Of a stretch of DNA of 64,000 nucleotides, positions 13,501 to 24,843 are shown piece after piece. The DNA comes from Rhinopomastus cyanomelas. Its lineage: Eukaryota; Chordata; Aves; Bucerotiformes; Rhinopomastidae. The notes beneath the pieces were generated by a model. The model saw nothing but the letters and a program-made list of their open reading frames with translations. It searched no databases and was not told the DNA's origin. The stretch's first letter is position 1; every line of letters begins with the position of its first letter. The stretch is taken from assembly GCA_013400115.1 (NCBI GenBank), contig VXBP01004157.1, positions 273,169-337,168 on the forward strand, read 5' to 3'. The position numbers and the translations under genes were made by a program.

Positions 13501-16500
13501 TACACAAGCAGCCTGGAGAATGTTTGTTCTGAGCTCAGAGCTTCAAGGTCGGTCCAGAACTGTGTAGCAGCTGGAACAGGTCCCATAGCCTCAGCACCCT
13601 GCAGGTCATGGTCCTGCACAGGACCATGCTGCACAGGACGTAACAGATCTCTGCCATCCAAGGGTTTTCTTTAAAGTGAGACCTTTCTCTGTGAACTACA
13701 TCGTCTGCTCTCGTCATCCATAACTGGACGACGTCCTGGTCATCCATAACTCCAGTAGGGTGCAGTGGCAGCACTGAATAGCACACAGCCCCCAACCCAA
13801 TCACTGCCCAGCAGATAGGACTAGAGGAGTCAGACTGTGATTAACCCCTCTTCACTCTGCAGGCTGCAAAGGCTCCTGCTGGAAACAAACCTCAACCACA
13901 ATTACTGAACCAGAACCCATCAATCCCAAGCCTTCTCCTTCCCAGAATGCAGCAAACCCTGCAGATGTGGCAGAAATCCCACTCCCACTGAAAACACAGA
14001 GGCTTCCAGCAGAGGTTTCAGCAGACCTCAATTTCACGTGCCTTGTGCAGGGGTCTGGGCAGGCTCTCAGGGTCAGTGTCTCCACTATGTCCAAAAGATG
14101 CCAGGTAGGTACAGCCAGCAGAATCACCCCAAAGCCTTTATCTACACCCACAGAGCAGTCCAGCACCAACCTGCCCTGGAGCCAGCTCTCCTGCAGGTGT
14201 AGAAGCTGCCACCGCTCTGCACAGACATGAGACCTTGGGGCGAGGCACATCTCAGTTAGTTGTGACTTTGCTGCTGCAGGCAGTATTTGCAGCTCCTTGT
14301 GCTCCACAGATCAGCTTTGTTCCAGAAAATATGTCCTGGCAAAGAGCTTGTCCTAAGGCACCGATGGCAAGTGGTGATAAGATGCTTTGACAGCCCCAGG
14401 AGCTGGTAATAAATCCCAATTATCCAGCACAGCAAGAATCTAGTGGAGCAGAATCGCAGCAAACTCCAAACCAGTTCCTGAACTTGATCTGGAGACACTC
14501 AGCTGCTATTCACTGATGGATTTAAGAACTTCTCACCCGTGCTACCCTGCCTTTAGCTGGCACCTCTGCCTTCCAGAGCTCACATAAAGATCATAGAATC
14601 ACAGATCATTAGGGACTGGAAGGGACCTCAAAAGATCATCCAGTCCAATCCCCCTGCCACAGCGGGATCTCCCAGATCCAGTTGTACAGGAACATGTCCA
14701 GGAGGGTTTTAAATGTCTCCAAAGAAGAAAATTCCACAACCCCCCTGGGCAGCCCTTTCCAGGGCTCCATCACCCTCACTGGGAAGAAGTTCCTTCTCAG
14801 ATACATGTCTGCAGGCAATGAGGCCTGGGCAACTGCCTGCTCCTCAAGAATACACCAGTCCAATGCCTGCCCCAGTCACAGCCATCTCAGTTGAAGGTCC
14901 CCAAATGCCATGGTCAGGTCTTTATACACCAGACCAACCAGGCTCTGACCAAGAGCAGCAGAGGGTATTTCAAAACTGTTTGCACTGGGAAAAACACCAG
15001 TTTGAGTGTCTCCCCAGAACACAAAGTTCTGCCAGGAGTGAGCACTGGTGACTAGGTGTCTTCACAGCCCAGGAGGAGAAATAGGCTACTTCACAGAATC
15101 ATCCAAGTTAGAAAAGACCCTTGGGATAATTGAGTTCAACCATCAACCCTACTCTACAAGTTGACACCTATCCCCCAACACTACATCTAAGCAACTTTGC
15201 AACACATTCAGGGATGGGGACTCAAGCACCACCCTGGGCAGCCCATTCCAGTGCCTGACCACTCTTTCCATCAAGACGGCCAGTCTAACCCTCCCCTGTT
15301 GAAGCTTGAAGCCCTTCTCTCTGCTTCTGTCGCTAATAACCTGTGAGAAGACATCAGCACCAGCATCCTTTCAGTTAGTTGTAGACAGTGATGAGGTCTC
15401 CCCTCAGCCTCCTCTTCCTCAAACTAAACAGCCTGAATTCTCTCAATCTCTCTTCATCACATTGATTCTCCAGGCCCCTCCTCAGCTTCATTACCCTCCT
15501 CTGCCCTTGCTCCAGCCCCTCAATGTCTCACTTGGGCTGAGGCGCCCCAAACTGGACCCAGTACTCAAGGTGTGGCCTCCCCATTGCTGAGCACACGGGG
15601 ACAATCAATACGAATCAGAGGCTCTCAAATAAAGAAAACTTGTCCACAGAAAGACCCTGACAGAGTTTGAGCACCTTCAGAACAAGCCTCTTGCCTTGCA
15701 TCCCTAAACCCTCACCCATCTCTGGATAATACAGGACTCTGTAAGAGCTGGTGAAAATCAAAAGGGAGACACCCAAAAGAAATAGAACTTGTGTTCTCCC
15801 TCCCACCACATTTTCAGGGTGGAGAAAGAGAAGCTGCTGTCCTCCACTCCTAGAGAACACTGTTTCCTCATCTACTAGTGCCAGCCGTGGTGCCCAAACC
15901 ACTTCATTACAGCCTGGACCCTCCCACGGCTCCCCTCAGTCTGACACCAAACAGAGTGAATGGGGCTGGGTTCCACTGCAGAGCTTGAGGGGGTTTTCAA
16001 TGAGAGGAGAAGAAGAATAGAGGAGCTGGTAGAAGCCAAAACCACCCAACTCTGCTCAGACAACCCTCAGGGTCTCATTTGGAGCTGCATTATAAATCCC
16101 CCCCAGTGCCATTGTTCATAGCTCCCAGAGCAGGCTTGGACAGGCTCCTCCCAGCCAGAACCCCTCTGGCCGGGGAAAGAGACTCAAAACACAATTCTGT
16201 CCTTGGGAGGGGAACGTTTCTCCTTGGGAAGGAACAGCCAAGGGGCTGCACACTCTGAAGTGCCCACGTTGGTGTTTTCTGGTTGAGGGGAGAGTACCCA
16301 TCCCTATCCACACAAAGAGCTGCCCCACTCGCAGCTGCCCAGGCTCTTGCTTTTGAACAGCTGAGCCCCAGCAAGCAGTGCCCGGAGTCAGCTGCAGGTT
16401 TACAGGCTGGATGCTTTCCACAGCATCACTCCCGACAGCCAGGCAGTGCTCCTCAGAACACTGAACTGCGCTAGCACAGCAGCTCGTGCCAACTCCCAGC

Positions 16501-19500
16501 GCTCAGAGCTTCCTCCTCAATGGTTTCCCTGCACAGGGCTGGTGCTTCCCCCTACTTTGTCTCAAGATGAGATCTCTTCAGCACCAGATGGAAGGGTTTA
16601 AAGCTTCAACAGGGTAGGTTTAGATTGGACATCAGGAAGAAATTCTTCACAGAGAGAATGGTCAGACACTGGAATGGGCTGCCCAGGGTGTTGGTTGAGT
16701 CCCTATCCCTGGATGACTTTAAAAGACACTTTGATGCAGTGTTGGGGGATCTGGTTTAGGGGTGAATTTGTAGAGTAGGGTTGATGGTTGGACTCAATGA
16801 TCCCAACCTAAATGATTCTACGATTCTAAGATAAACCTACAGCAGCCACCACATGCTGACAGAACAAGAGCTAATCACTCAAACCCTTCCAAACAGACCC
16901 CTCCAAGTCCTTTCCAAAGGACTTCAAAACCCTTTCACAGAGCAGCGTGTTGATGAGGTCTAACAGTCACAGAATCAGAACATTAGGGATTGGAAGGGAC
17001 CTCAAAACATCATCCAGCCTAGTCCTCCTGCCACAGCTGGGTCCCTTAGATCCAGTTGCACAGGAACATGGTCAGGTGGGTTTTAAACCTCTCCAGAGAA
17101 GGAGACTCCACAACCTTACTGGGCAGCCCCTTCCAGTGCTCTGTCACCCTCATTGGCAAGAAAGTCCTTCTCACATTGATGTGGAACCTCCTCTGTCCCT
17201 TGTCCTATCATTGAGTGCCCCTGAGCAGAGCCTGGCTCCATCCTCCTCATACCCACCCTTTCCATATTGATCAACACCCATGGGGTCACCCCTCAGACTC
17301 CTTTTTTCCAAGCTCAAGCAAACCAGCTCCCTCAGCCTTTCCTTAGCAGGGAGATGCTCCACTCCCTTCAGCATCTTTGTGGCTCTGTGCTGGACTCTCT
17401 CCAGTAGCTCTGTGTCCTTCTGGACCTGAGGGGCCCAGAACTAGACACAAGATTCCAGATGTGGTCTCACTAGGGCAGAGTAAAGGGGGAGGGGACCCTA
17501 TCTTGATCTGCTAAGATTCCCTTTCTGATCCACCCCAGATGGTGGATGGAACAGCAATAGAAGTGATAGAACAGTGATGGAAGAAGAGCAAGTTTGCAGC
17601 AGGTGGTGTGTGAGGAACACCCTCAGCTGCTCTTCCAGCAGGAAGGACCAAGTCTCTCACCTTACACCAGTGTGAAGGTCAAGTGAGGATGCAGAGCTCC
17701 TGGTAAAGCTGCTGGGGAACCTGGACTCCTGCAGCATCTCTTCTGCTTCTCTGCCCACAAAATCAGCTTGTTCCTGGGGTCCTCCCACAACAGAGCTGCT
17801 GCTGCTGGAGTTTATACAGAGAGTGAAGAGGCAGCAGCACCTCTGTGACCACAGGAGCCGACTGGACCCCAGTGCTGGAGGGCCAGCATTGCTCAGGGCA
17901 CCAGGTCAGAAAGGAACCAGAAGAGAGAGGAAAGATGAGAACACAAGGAAGAAGTCAGACAGGAGATCACTGTCGGCACCACACAGCAATGGCACTGCCC
18001 GGTATGTCCCCGGGGTATTTGGGTGATGCAGGACAAAACAGCTCTTCAGCACGGTCAGGGGCTCCGGCTCCCTACAGCTAATGATTTGCTGTTTTGGCAA
18101 CAGCTTGGAGCTGAACTGAAGAGGACCTAGAGCTCCGGGTCACAGGTTTCTCAAGGCTGACAAGCATTGAACCTCATTATTGACCTGAATGAGAGCTGAG
18201 GAGCAGCGTGGGATTTGGAGTTCTATAGTTACTGCAGCAAGCTGGGACGATGTGTGAAAGGAGGATTCCCTGGAGGGTCCTGCTTGGTCAGCGTGAGGAG
18301 CCTTTCAAGCTCAGAGAGGCAGCCAAGGTTCATCTCAGCCAGCAGGCGCTCAGGAGTTTTCAAACAGACACTCCAGGGAACCGAAGCTGGTTCTGCAGCC
18401 TTCAAAGTTCCCTCAGTGTGTTTGCTGGGAGACTCGGGGCTCAGCTCTCCACGCAGTCAGCTGGCTGGAGGCGCCTCAAAGACATTCTGCTTCATCCAAA
18501 ATGCATCAAGCAGGAAGGAAAATTCCTAAAGACCTTTGTAGATATTTGGAGGGGAAATATTAAACAGCCCTCGTGTTCCCCCCAGGTTTTTGTGCATCCT
18601 GTGCATTTTTCTGATGGCCTGCTCACTGCCCAAACCAGAGGCACACAGGGGCTCTGAGCGGGGCTGACTGCTGTCCTCGGGGTTCTTCCTGCCTAGTGCT
18701 GAGTACTCCGCTTCAGCGTCCAAATAGAGTCAGGGAAAGCAAGAGCGGGGCCACTGAAGGGCTGGAATCTCTGAGTGGGTTTCCCTCCTGTGGCTGGAGT
18801 GGGGCTGACGAACTACCCCTGGGCTGCTTGGGGATTGCCAGAAAACGGTCAGTTGGTAGAGACATTCCGCTTGACCCATGAGTCCGAGGGGCTGCCGCTC
18901 CCCACATGTTAGAGACTGAAATCTATAATACCCCAACAGCGCAGAGTTTTGCACGTCTTGTTTTGAACCAAGAGTTCTAAGAACTGAGGAACAGAGCGTC
19001 CTGTTGTACCCACCTCTCCCCCCAACAAAGCCAGACCCCAGGCATGAGCTTGGATGGTACCAGACACGCCCACCACCGACTGTCTTAATCTGGGACCAAG
19101 AAATCGTACTTCTGACAACTGGAACTCTTCTGGATCATGACACCAGGGTAGAGCTTCCATTTCACACAGGGCTTTACCATCAATCAGTGCTCATTAAATA
19201 CAGTGCTGTGTCCCGACAACGACATGTTGCCCAGTGCCTAGGACCGCTGAAACTGAAATCACTGGAGAGGCTGTCAGCGCTAACCTTCCTCTTGGCAGCA
19301 GCTACAGCCATGATTAGTTTGGCAGAGAGTTTATTTAGGGTCATTTGGATGGATTAAATGAGAAGAAGTTGGAAAATAACGGCTCAGCGAGAGATCTGGA
19401 GAGCTGCTGGTTCATTCAGCACTTCCTTGGCCGCTTTCGAAGAGCCCACAACCTGTTGAAGTACCAAGTCGCTGATTACCAACAAGAGGCTCAGGGTAAC

Positions 19501-22500
19501 CACAAAACCAGCTCCCACATGCTAAGGACAGGGGAGCACACAAACCCCTGAGCTCACATGGGCAGAATGAGGTGGGGCTGGCACTTTAATGAAGTATCAG
19601 ATAAATCCTCCTATCGCAAAGTCCCGGAACAGCCTGATCACAGAGCAAGGGATGCTCAACGAAAACCACAGCCCCAAAGGCTGGGTAGGACCCAGCTGGC
19701 AGAGAATCCATTTTCATTTCTTAGCTATTTGTTAGCAGTTGCTAATTCAGTTCCTGACCTGGTCAGGACAAAGCTGGGAAACAGCAAATCACAGCAAAAG
19801 GAGAGGGCAGGGAGCAGCTGTTTATGAAGCAATAGGGAATGTCAGACAGGTTCCTTTCAGTGGGTAAAACCACCAGCGTTTTGGGGGTATCTAGTTCTGG
19901 GCCTCTCAGTTCCAGAGGGACACAGAGCTGCTGGAGAGAGTCCAGTGCAGAGCCACAAAGATGATGAAGGCAGTGGAGCATGTGTCTGATGAGGAAAGGC
20001 TGAAAGAGCTGGCTCTCTTGAACTGGGAAAAGAGGAGACTGAGGGGAGACCCCATGAATGTTGTAAAGGGTGGATGTCAAGAGGATGGAACCAGGCTCTG
20101 CTCACCGGCACCCAATGATAGGAAAAGGGGCAACACAGGTGGTAGCTGGAACAGAGAAGGTTCCACATCAATGTGAGAAGGAACTTCTTCCCAGTGAGGG
20201 TGACGGAGCCCTGGAAGGGGTTGCCCAGGGAGGGTTGTGGAGTCTTTTTCTCTGGAGACATTTGAAACCCAGCTGACCATGTCCTGTGTGATTTGATCTA
20301 GGGGATCCTGCTGTGGCAGGAGGATTGGGCTGGATGATCTTTCAGGGTCCCTTCCAATCCCTAATGTTCTGTGATTCTGCGATTCTGCAGAGCATCTCAG
20401 CACAGCGACCCAGAAACAAAGGTCCTCCTCCCTGGACTAAGTTTTAATAAAAATAAATGAGAAGGCCCCATGCTTCAAAGGGACCCACTTCAAAGAAGCC
20501 ATTCTGCTCCCTCTCTCCCTATCTCTGAAGCAGTCACCCTTCACCCCACATCGATCCCTGACACCACAACCAGCTGAAGTGTTGGCAAACACTGTGGTGA
20601 GGAAATGCACTGCCGACCCCAAACACTCAGAAACCACTTAAACTCTCGAGTGCAACCATTTCCTGACTTTCAGCTTCGTGGTTCAAGAAATAAACCCTTT
20701 GGCCACACTGGAATTACAGACTTGTAAACTCCTGGAAGCACCGTTGTTCGAGCGGTGAAGTGGGGGCAGGCAAATTACACTGTAATGGGTTTGTGATGGA
20801 TAAAGGGTCCCTGCTTGCACACAGGTTCTAGGCTTGACCACTAGAACTTCCTCTGTCTAAAAAACTCAAAAGCACCCAACTAACAGCCCCACCAGTGCTG
20901 ACTACCTCCTGTCTATATCCCCCTGCACCCTCCTGTGGGTGAGGATTCAGGAGCAGACCTGCAGTGAGGGCAGTGAAACACTCCCACATAAAATGCAGAG
21001 AGCTCTTTAACTCCCTTTTAAGTGCCCTTCATGGCCTCATCCACACCTAAACACTACAGGGGCTCTTTTTAAACCTTGTCTTACACGAACTTGAATCAAC
21101 AGTAATGGCACTGACTGATAAAAAAAAGCCCTGAGGACGTGAACGTGCTAATAACCCCACATCCACCCCTCCTCCGGTTAATGAACCCTTTGTCCCCCTC
21201 GAACACAGGGGCTGCAGTTTATTCTGATGAATATCTGCTATTTAGCTCATTTTTAACTTCTCTAGGCAGGGTACAAAGGGAAAAAGACTGTAGTTTCGGA
21301 AAAGTCTGCACAGCTCTGTCTTTGTTGCTCTTAGCGCTCCTTCCTGTCCTCTCTGTGGTCAGCACCAGGCACAGGCTGTTCCGCAGACCGCTGCTCCCAC
21401 TGAACCAAATGATTCGCAGGATGAAGTCAGGGGCTTGCAGGGTCTGAAGGGTGGATTAGTTCCTTCCTTACTCTGACACCAGGAGATCACAAGCACAACC
21501 AACAGAGAGAAACCAAATGGCCACGAAAACAACAGCGAGTTCTGGATGTGACCATCAAGAGTTTGGTCCCCCAGCTGCTGGCCTGCGTTGACCCATGGGT
21601 GCTGCGACAGACACTGACTACTTGCTGAGAATGAGCAACTGTCTTGCAGTTGCCACCAAGGTTATGGAGCAAATAACAGTAGTGTTCACCAAATAAAGTC
21701 AAACTGGAGAAAAAAAGGCTGGTCCCATTCTCAAAAGAACAAAAAGATCAGCCACAGCAGGTGAGACCAAGAGTCTGCTTTGCGCCCTCGTTGTGCCCTG
21801 GCAGCAGCTGGCTCTAGATTTGTACAAGGACAGACATCGCTGCAGCCACAGCAGCATCAGAAAGGATGAGTGGCAATGGAAGGTCACAGAATCACAGAAC
21901 ATTAGGGATTGGAAGGGACCTTGAAAGATCATCCAGTCCAATCCCCCTGCCACATCAGGGCCCCTAGATCCAGTCGCACAGGAACATGGTCAGGTGAGTT
22001 TGAAATGTCTCCAGATAAGGAGACTCCACAAGACCCCAGGGCAGCCCCTTCCAGGGCTCCATCACCCTCACTGGGAAGAAGTTCCTTCTCAGATTGATGT
22101 GGAACCTCCTCTGTTCCAGCTCACACGCACTGCCCCTTGTCCTGTCATTGGGTGGCAGTGAGCAGAGCCTGGTTCCATCCTCCTGACATCCACCCTTTCC
22201 ATATTGATCAACTTTCATGGGATCACAGATGCTGATCATCCAGAGATTTCAAACAGAAGTGGGCCACCGTTTCTGTTTCTGCTCTTCTAATGGGGAAACT
22301 GAAGAAAGAGAACTTGCCTGACATTTGTCAGAAGATAACTGAGACGCAGCCGCTCCCTGACTGGAGCCGCAGGCTCTCCCTGCCTTGCCCGGCACACCCT
22401 GCTGCACAACCACAGATCCCTTTAGGCTGCAAAAGACCTTCAGGATCAAGTCTAACCATCGATCATCACCGTACAGACTAATACAACATCACACAAAGCT

Positions 22501-23372
22501 TAAACCACACTAGTGCCTGTACTACACCTTGCACAAACCCCATCATCAGCTGCTCCCCTGGCTGGATGACTAACAGGGATCTGTGATGGTGAACACACTG
22601 GCTCATGCTCCTCGCTGCCACGCATCCACCCCGTGTCACAGAGCAACCCCAAACCTGGTGTGAGGTCTGGTATCAGGTCTGTGGGTGTGAGAGATCGCAG
22701 GTGGAAGTGGCACCAGGTGTGAGGGTGTGACGGCAGGCTGTTCCTGCCCCACAGTGAGCATCTGCGTGCTCCCCGTGATGCCCATGACGCTGGGTTAGGG
22801 CCGGGGGTGCCAGTGCCCGAGGACTCACCCCGTGTGGCTCCGATGAGTGGCTGCAGCCCCCCGGTATGAGGCAGCACTGTGTCGGTGAGCCTCAGGCTCC
22901 TGTATCCCCCCGCCTGGCCCCCCAACAACAGCTGCTGCTTCCCGCCCACTCCGGAATCCCTCTCCGGCTACTCACACCTGGGTGGGCTGGCAGGGGAACT
23001 GGTTCCAGGCGCATCTGTACTGGGTCTGCACGAAGCTCTCGGTGCCGTCCAGCACAGAGCAGCTCACGTTCCTGGTCACGATGTAGGCGCACCAGTGCCT
23101 GCGGGATAGGCGGGGCCGTCAGGGACCGCAGAGACCCCCTCCGGCAGCCCCGAACCACCACCCCCGGGCAGTGCCAGACCCTCCGGGCAGCCCAGAACCC
23201 CACCCTGGGCAGCACCGAACCCCGTCCCCAGGCGACCCCCTCCCTCCTGGCCGCCCCGCACTCACTTGCCGCGGGAGCCGGGCCGGCTGTAGGGCAGGTG
23301 TGGGGTGCCCCGAGCCAGCCCCGCACCCAGAGCCAGCAGCAGCGGCAGCGCCCAGCGTGGGGTCAGCGCCAT
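1221..23372 (-). CDS. EMILIN2: EMILIN2 (elastin microfibril interfacer 2), complete, 8 exons
   Basis: This is a secreted extracellular-matrix glycoprotein of the EMILIN/multimerin family. The eight coding exons (23266-23372, 22976-23098, 11825-12000, 8566-10485, 5771-6076, 5269-5307, 1765-1899, 1221-1558) have GT/AG boundaries and fully compatible phases. Together they give 3144 bp, or 1047 residues, close to human EMILIN2 (about 1053). Domain order is signal peptide, seven-cysteine EMI domain, about 640 residues of heptad-rich coiled coil, proline-rich stretch, short imperfect Gly-X-Y segment, and gC1q. The paralogues EMILIN1 and EMILIN3 are less likely, because the linker motif RPVLPGTTGII and the SMCHD1 neighbour both point to EMILIN2. 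Family knowledge: mammalian EMILIN2 forms gC1q-driven trimers and higher multimers, binds Wnt1 through its EMI region, and can engage TRAIL receptors. Whether the avian protein does so is inference. The reading frame shows no break. Confidence 0.95.
1765..1899 (-). CDS. EMILIN2: EMILIN2 exon 7: start of the gC1q domain
   Basis: The exon encodes SLVSFSAGLTQ, the usual first strand of a gC1q fold, then FNKVLVNDGDYYNPNTG. It is bounded by TTTCAG and GTAACA. The next intron is only 206 bp. Confidence 0.93.
1900..5268 (-). other. EMILIN2 intron 6
   Basis: This intron of about 3.4 kb contains one plus-strand CR1 (2715-3218) with an N at 3033. The rest, including 3220-5268, shows no repeat or coding signal that I recognise. 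Confidence 0.6.
2715..3218 (+). mobile_element. CR1 LINE fragment with internal join
   Basis: The left part encodes CR1 ORF2 linker sequence upstream of the reverse transcriptase (WLTRERLGKLKRKKKAYRSW). The right part, after N at 3033, is the CR1 3' end, finishing in ATTCTATG-type repeats. The reverse-transcriptase region expected between them is missing. Confidence 0.85.
5269..5307 (-). CDS. EMILIN2: EMILIN2 exon 6: 39-bp microexon
   Basis: The exon encodes GYPKLSPPATESSG, bounded by TTACAG and GTAAGG. It enters and leaves in phase 1, so it is symmetric and could be skipped without a frameshift. The YPK motif after the collagen-like linker is shared with mammalian EMILIN2. Confidence 0.85.
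5771..6076 (-). CDS. EMILIN2: EMILIN2 exon 5: proline-rich and collagen-like linker
   Basis: The exon encodes an Arg/Pro/Gln-rich segment (PEVPRQPLPPRPPLQPHPG and following), then RPVLPGTTGIIVETGEAGPP, then IAEGYAGAPG. A short Gly-X-Y run is recognisable but interrupted. The sequence lines up with the proline-rich region that distinguishes EMILIN2 from EMILIN1. The acceptor is AAAG at 6077-6080 and the donor GTGAGA begins at 5770. Other frames are also open here because the stretch is GC-rich, but only this frame joins its neighbours. Confidence 0.9.
6851..7290 (-). mobile_element. CR1 LINE fragment
   Basis: Antisense CR1 3' region. The first 40 bases resemble the head of a different CR1 subfamily (CATTTAGGCTGGAAAAGACC), and the rest matches the abundant subfamily. 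Confidence 0.85.
7851..8108 (+). mobile_element. CR1 LINE 3' fragment
   Basis: Sense CR1 3' end of the abundant subfamily (GTTCCACATCAATCTGAGAA), finishing near TGTGACTCTGCGATTC. Confidence 0.85.
8566..10485 (-). CDS. EMILIN2: EMILIN2 exon 4: large coiled-coil exon
   Basis: A 1920-bp open exon encodes 640 residues of the central rod. Many heptad stretches are visible (for example EKKLQFLEDELFRLTRSVLE near the start), with several N-X-S/T sites and short cysteine pairs (CECKLQGVQC, HQCGQKC) that could form interchain disulfides. One giant coiled-coil exon is characteristic of EMILIN genes. The exon begins AT-GCA-GAA (DAEPTRVPEPPP) after a CAG acceptor, completing a split Asp codon. It ends in A before GTAAGT. 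Confidence 0.95.
11318..11717 (+). mobile_element. CR1 LINE 3' fragment
   Basis: Sense CR1 from CTGATGAGGAAAGGCTGAGG to the terminal TTCTGTGATTCTGTGA. It ends about 107 bp from EMILIN2 exon 3, inside intron 3. Confidence 0.88.
11825..12000 (-). CDS. EMILIN2: EMILIN2 exon 3: second half of the EMI domain
   Basis: The exon encodes YRTSFRPRYTVAYKTVTELE and then WRCCPGYRGEDC, the C-terminal EMI signature. This brings the domain to seven cysteines. A basic, proline-containing linker follows (ARRPTPPARAVVKKG). The acceptor is CAG at 12001-12003 and the donor is GTGAGT at 11824. The intron upstream is about 11 kb and is crowded with CR1 fragments. Confidence 0.93.
12426..12794 (+). mobile_element. 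CR1 LINE 3' fragment
   Basis: Sense CR1 3' end of the abundant subfamily, about 430 bp upstream of EMILIN2 exon 3 in gene orientation. Together with the copy at 11318-11717 it brackets the exon. Confidence 0.85.
13607..13628. repeat. Perfect inverted repeat, 10-bp arms
   Basis: The arms CATGGTCCTG and CAGGACCATG are separated by CA, in EMILIN2 intron 2. No function is suggested by its context. Confidence 0.7.
14593..14804 (-). mobile_element. CR1 LINE 3' fragment
   Basis: Antisense copy starting ATAGAATCACAGATCATTAG. It is truncated after the GGGAAGAAGTTCCTTCTCAG block. Confidence 0.85.
15092..15605 (-). mobile_element. CR1 LINE fragment, second subfamily
   Basis: Antisense copy whose head reads AAAAGACCCTTGGGATAATT with a CAACCATCAACCCTAC block. 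This is distinct from the abundant GGATTGGAAGGGACC subfamily. Confidence 0.82.
16596..16832 (+). mobile_element. CR1 LINE 3' fragment, second subfamily
   Basis: Sense copy with ATCAGGAAGAAATTCTTC, ending AAATGATTCTACGATTCTA. Confidence 0.82.
16969..17500 (-). mobile_element. CR1 LINE fragment
   Basis: Antisense copy of the abundant subfamily. The block between GGAACCTCCTCTG and CCTTGTCC is shortened compared with the other copies. Confidence 0.85.
19890..20388 (+). mobile_element. CR1 LINE 3' fragment
   Basis: Sense copy of the abundant subfamily ending TTCTGTGATTCTGCGATTCT. Confidence 0.85.
21885..22228 (-). mobile_element. CR1 LINE 3' fragment
   Basis: Antisense copy starting TCACAGAATCACAGAACATT and truncated after TTGATCAACTTTCATGGG. 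It lies about 750 bp downstream of EMILIN2 exon 2. Confidence 0.85.
22976..23098 (-). CDS. EMILIN2: EMILIN2 exon 2: first half of the EMI domain
   Basis: The exon encodes HWCAYIVTRNVSC and then RCAWNQFPCQPTQV, the conserved first four cysteines of an EMI domain. Two overlapping donors are possible. The downstream GTGAGT (exon ending at 22976) keeps frame with exon 3 and gives V-Y-R at the junction, as in mammalian EMILINs. The donor 2 bp upstream would shift the frame. Confidence 0.93.
23266..23372 (-). CDS. EMILIN2: EMILIN2 coding exon 1: start codon and signal peptide
   Basis: The ATG at 23370-23372 begins a hydrophobic leader (MALTPRWALPLLLALGAGLA) followed by RGTPHLPYSRPGSRG. This is a classic secretory signal, with cleavage probably near ARG/TPH. 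G at +4 supports the start. An in-frame extension upstream exists, but it has no leader and lies in CpG-rich promoter sequence, so I did not use it. The donor is GTGAG at 23265-23261 and the exon ends in phase 2. Confidence 0.92.
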
Positions 23373-23640
23373 AGGGTAGCGCCGGTGCCGCTCCGTCCCT
23401 CTGTCTGTCTGTNCGCCCCACTGCCGGCCGAGGGGGCGCGGCCGCTCCGCACCAGTTGCGGGGCGGGGGTCAGTACCGGCCCCTCGTGGCTGCGGGAGCC
23501 CCGGGAGGAATGGGGCAGGACTCCTGGGGCTTTGTGCACGGTCTGGGGCGGGTTCTTTTGGTGCCGCTCGGCCCCGCAAGGGGAGCATCCCGGGGGCTCG
23601 TCCCCACCAGCGGATCCTAAGGGAACTGGGGGCTCACGGG
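23373..23640 (-). promoter_or_regulatory. CpG-rich EMILIN2 promoter and 5' UTR
   Basis: The region immediately upstream of the EMILIN2 ATG is very GC-rich and dense in CpG. It holds a GCGGCCGC block (about 23438) and GGGGCGGG-type Sp1 boxes near 23460 and 23545. No TATA box was seen. The CpG-dense zone continues through exon 1 to about 22980, as expected of a CpG-island promoter. One N at 23413 interrupts the 5' UTR. Confidence 0.6.
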
Positions 23641-24843
23641 GGTGCTGAGCCCGACCCAGCACCTCCCGCTGGTGACTGGCCCCTGCAGAACCAGTGCAGC
23701 GGGGACGCGCCGCACCCCCCAGCTCCAGGATCCGAGCTGAAGCACACGAAGCCTCGTGGCGGGGCCGAGTGGTTTCCAGCTCTGGCAGCTTTACGTGAGG
23801 AGGCCAGCGCTTCCCTCCCAGCCACTGGGAACCTCGACAGCAGCCCCCTTGCACAGGGGAAAACGGCCTTTTCCAAACACTCTGCAGCTGCTGTGGAGAG
23901 GGTGGCAACCCAGTGCCCAAGGACTGGTGCACGGGTGAAGGCTGGACAAGGCTCTGTGCCCGAGGTGGGTATCTGCTGGAGCCCGTGGCTCTGCTTTGTG
24001 CCCTCAGACATCATTTAGAGCTTCTGCAGCCTGAAGAAAGCAAAGCTCTAGTCCCAGAGACTGTTCCATCCCATTAAGGACCTCCTGGAAGTGGTTCTTC
24101 CCCAATAGCCGTGAGCCTGGGGCTCGAACATGAACACCGCAGAGCTGGAGGTTGTCCAGCAAAGGGAAACTCCTCAAATATCAAAGGGCTGAGGTCAGGC
24201 CGGCCCTGAGAGTGACTCTGTAGGACAAGAATGAGCGGGCTGATGGACACAGAAGGAAGCTACAGTGTGTTCACACACTCCAAACCCGCAGCCTGCATCT
24301 TGGTGAGGGAGATGTTGCTGGTGTTACCTCCCTGTCGGTGATCAAACCTAATGAGAGGCAGGGGTGAAGGGAGAGTCACAGGGGCACAGCAGATACTCAG
24401 TAAGGAGCTGCCCCAATCAGCCCCGGGGCAAACGACAGACCGGGGCTAGGATGGTGTTTGCTGCCCTGACCCTAACAGGGCATCTGGCACCTCTACTGCG
24501 GCAAAGCCCAGCCTAGCTCCTTCCATCTCACAGTCCTGCAGGACCACTGGCTTCTCCTTGCTGGTTTAGAGCATGGCCAGGAGCACCGTGGCTCAAGGAA
24601 GAGCAGCAGCAGACTAAGGGTTGTGCTGACAGGAGCTGCCTGAACAGCACTGAGGAATCTGGGCGGGCGCGCAGAGCTGGCCTCAGCCCCTCTGATGGTT
24701 ACCCAGGGCCTGTGAGATCAGCCTATCCCACAGCAACCAGCGCAGAGCCTAGGCCCTGCCAGGAGTAGCCTCAGCTCTGGTGCAGGCTGGACACACAGCC
24801 CCAGCTCTGCTTGCAGCTGCAGATTTTCTGTGGGTGTGATTGG

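Larger units (their letters stand above)
12001..22975 (-). other. EMILIN2 intron 2
   Basis: This intron of about 11 kb separates the two EMI-domain exons and holds seven CR1 fragments. Nothing is recognised in 12800-14590, 17530-19880 or 20390-21880, apart from a small inverted repeat at 13607-13628. Confidence 0.6.

Noticed and set aside
23373..23932. Long minus-strand open frames upstream of the EMILIN2 start, some in frame with exon 1
   Set aside because: They are CpG-island sequence without a signal peptide. They would bury the evident leader peptide inside a longer N-terminus and they cross the N at 23413.
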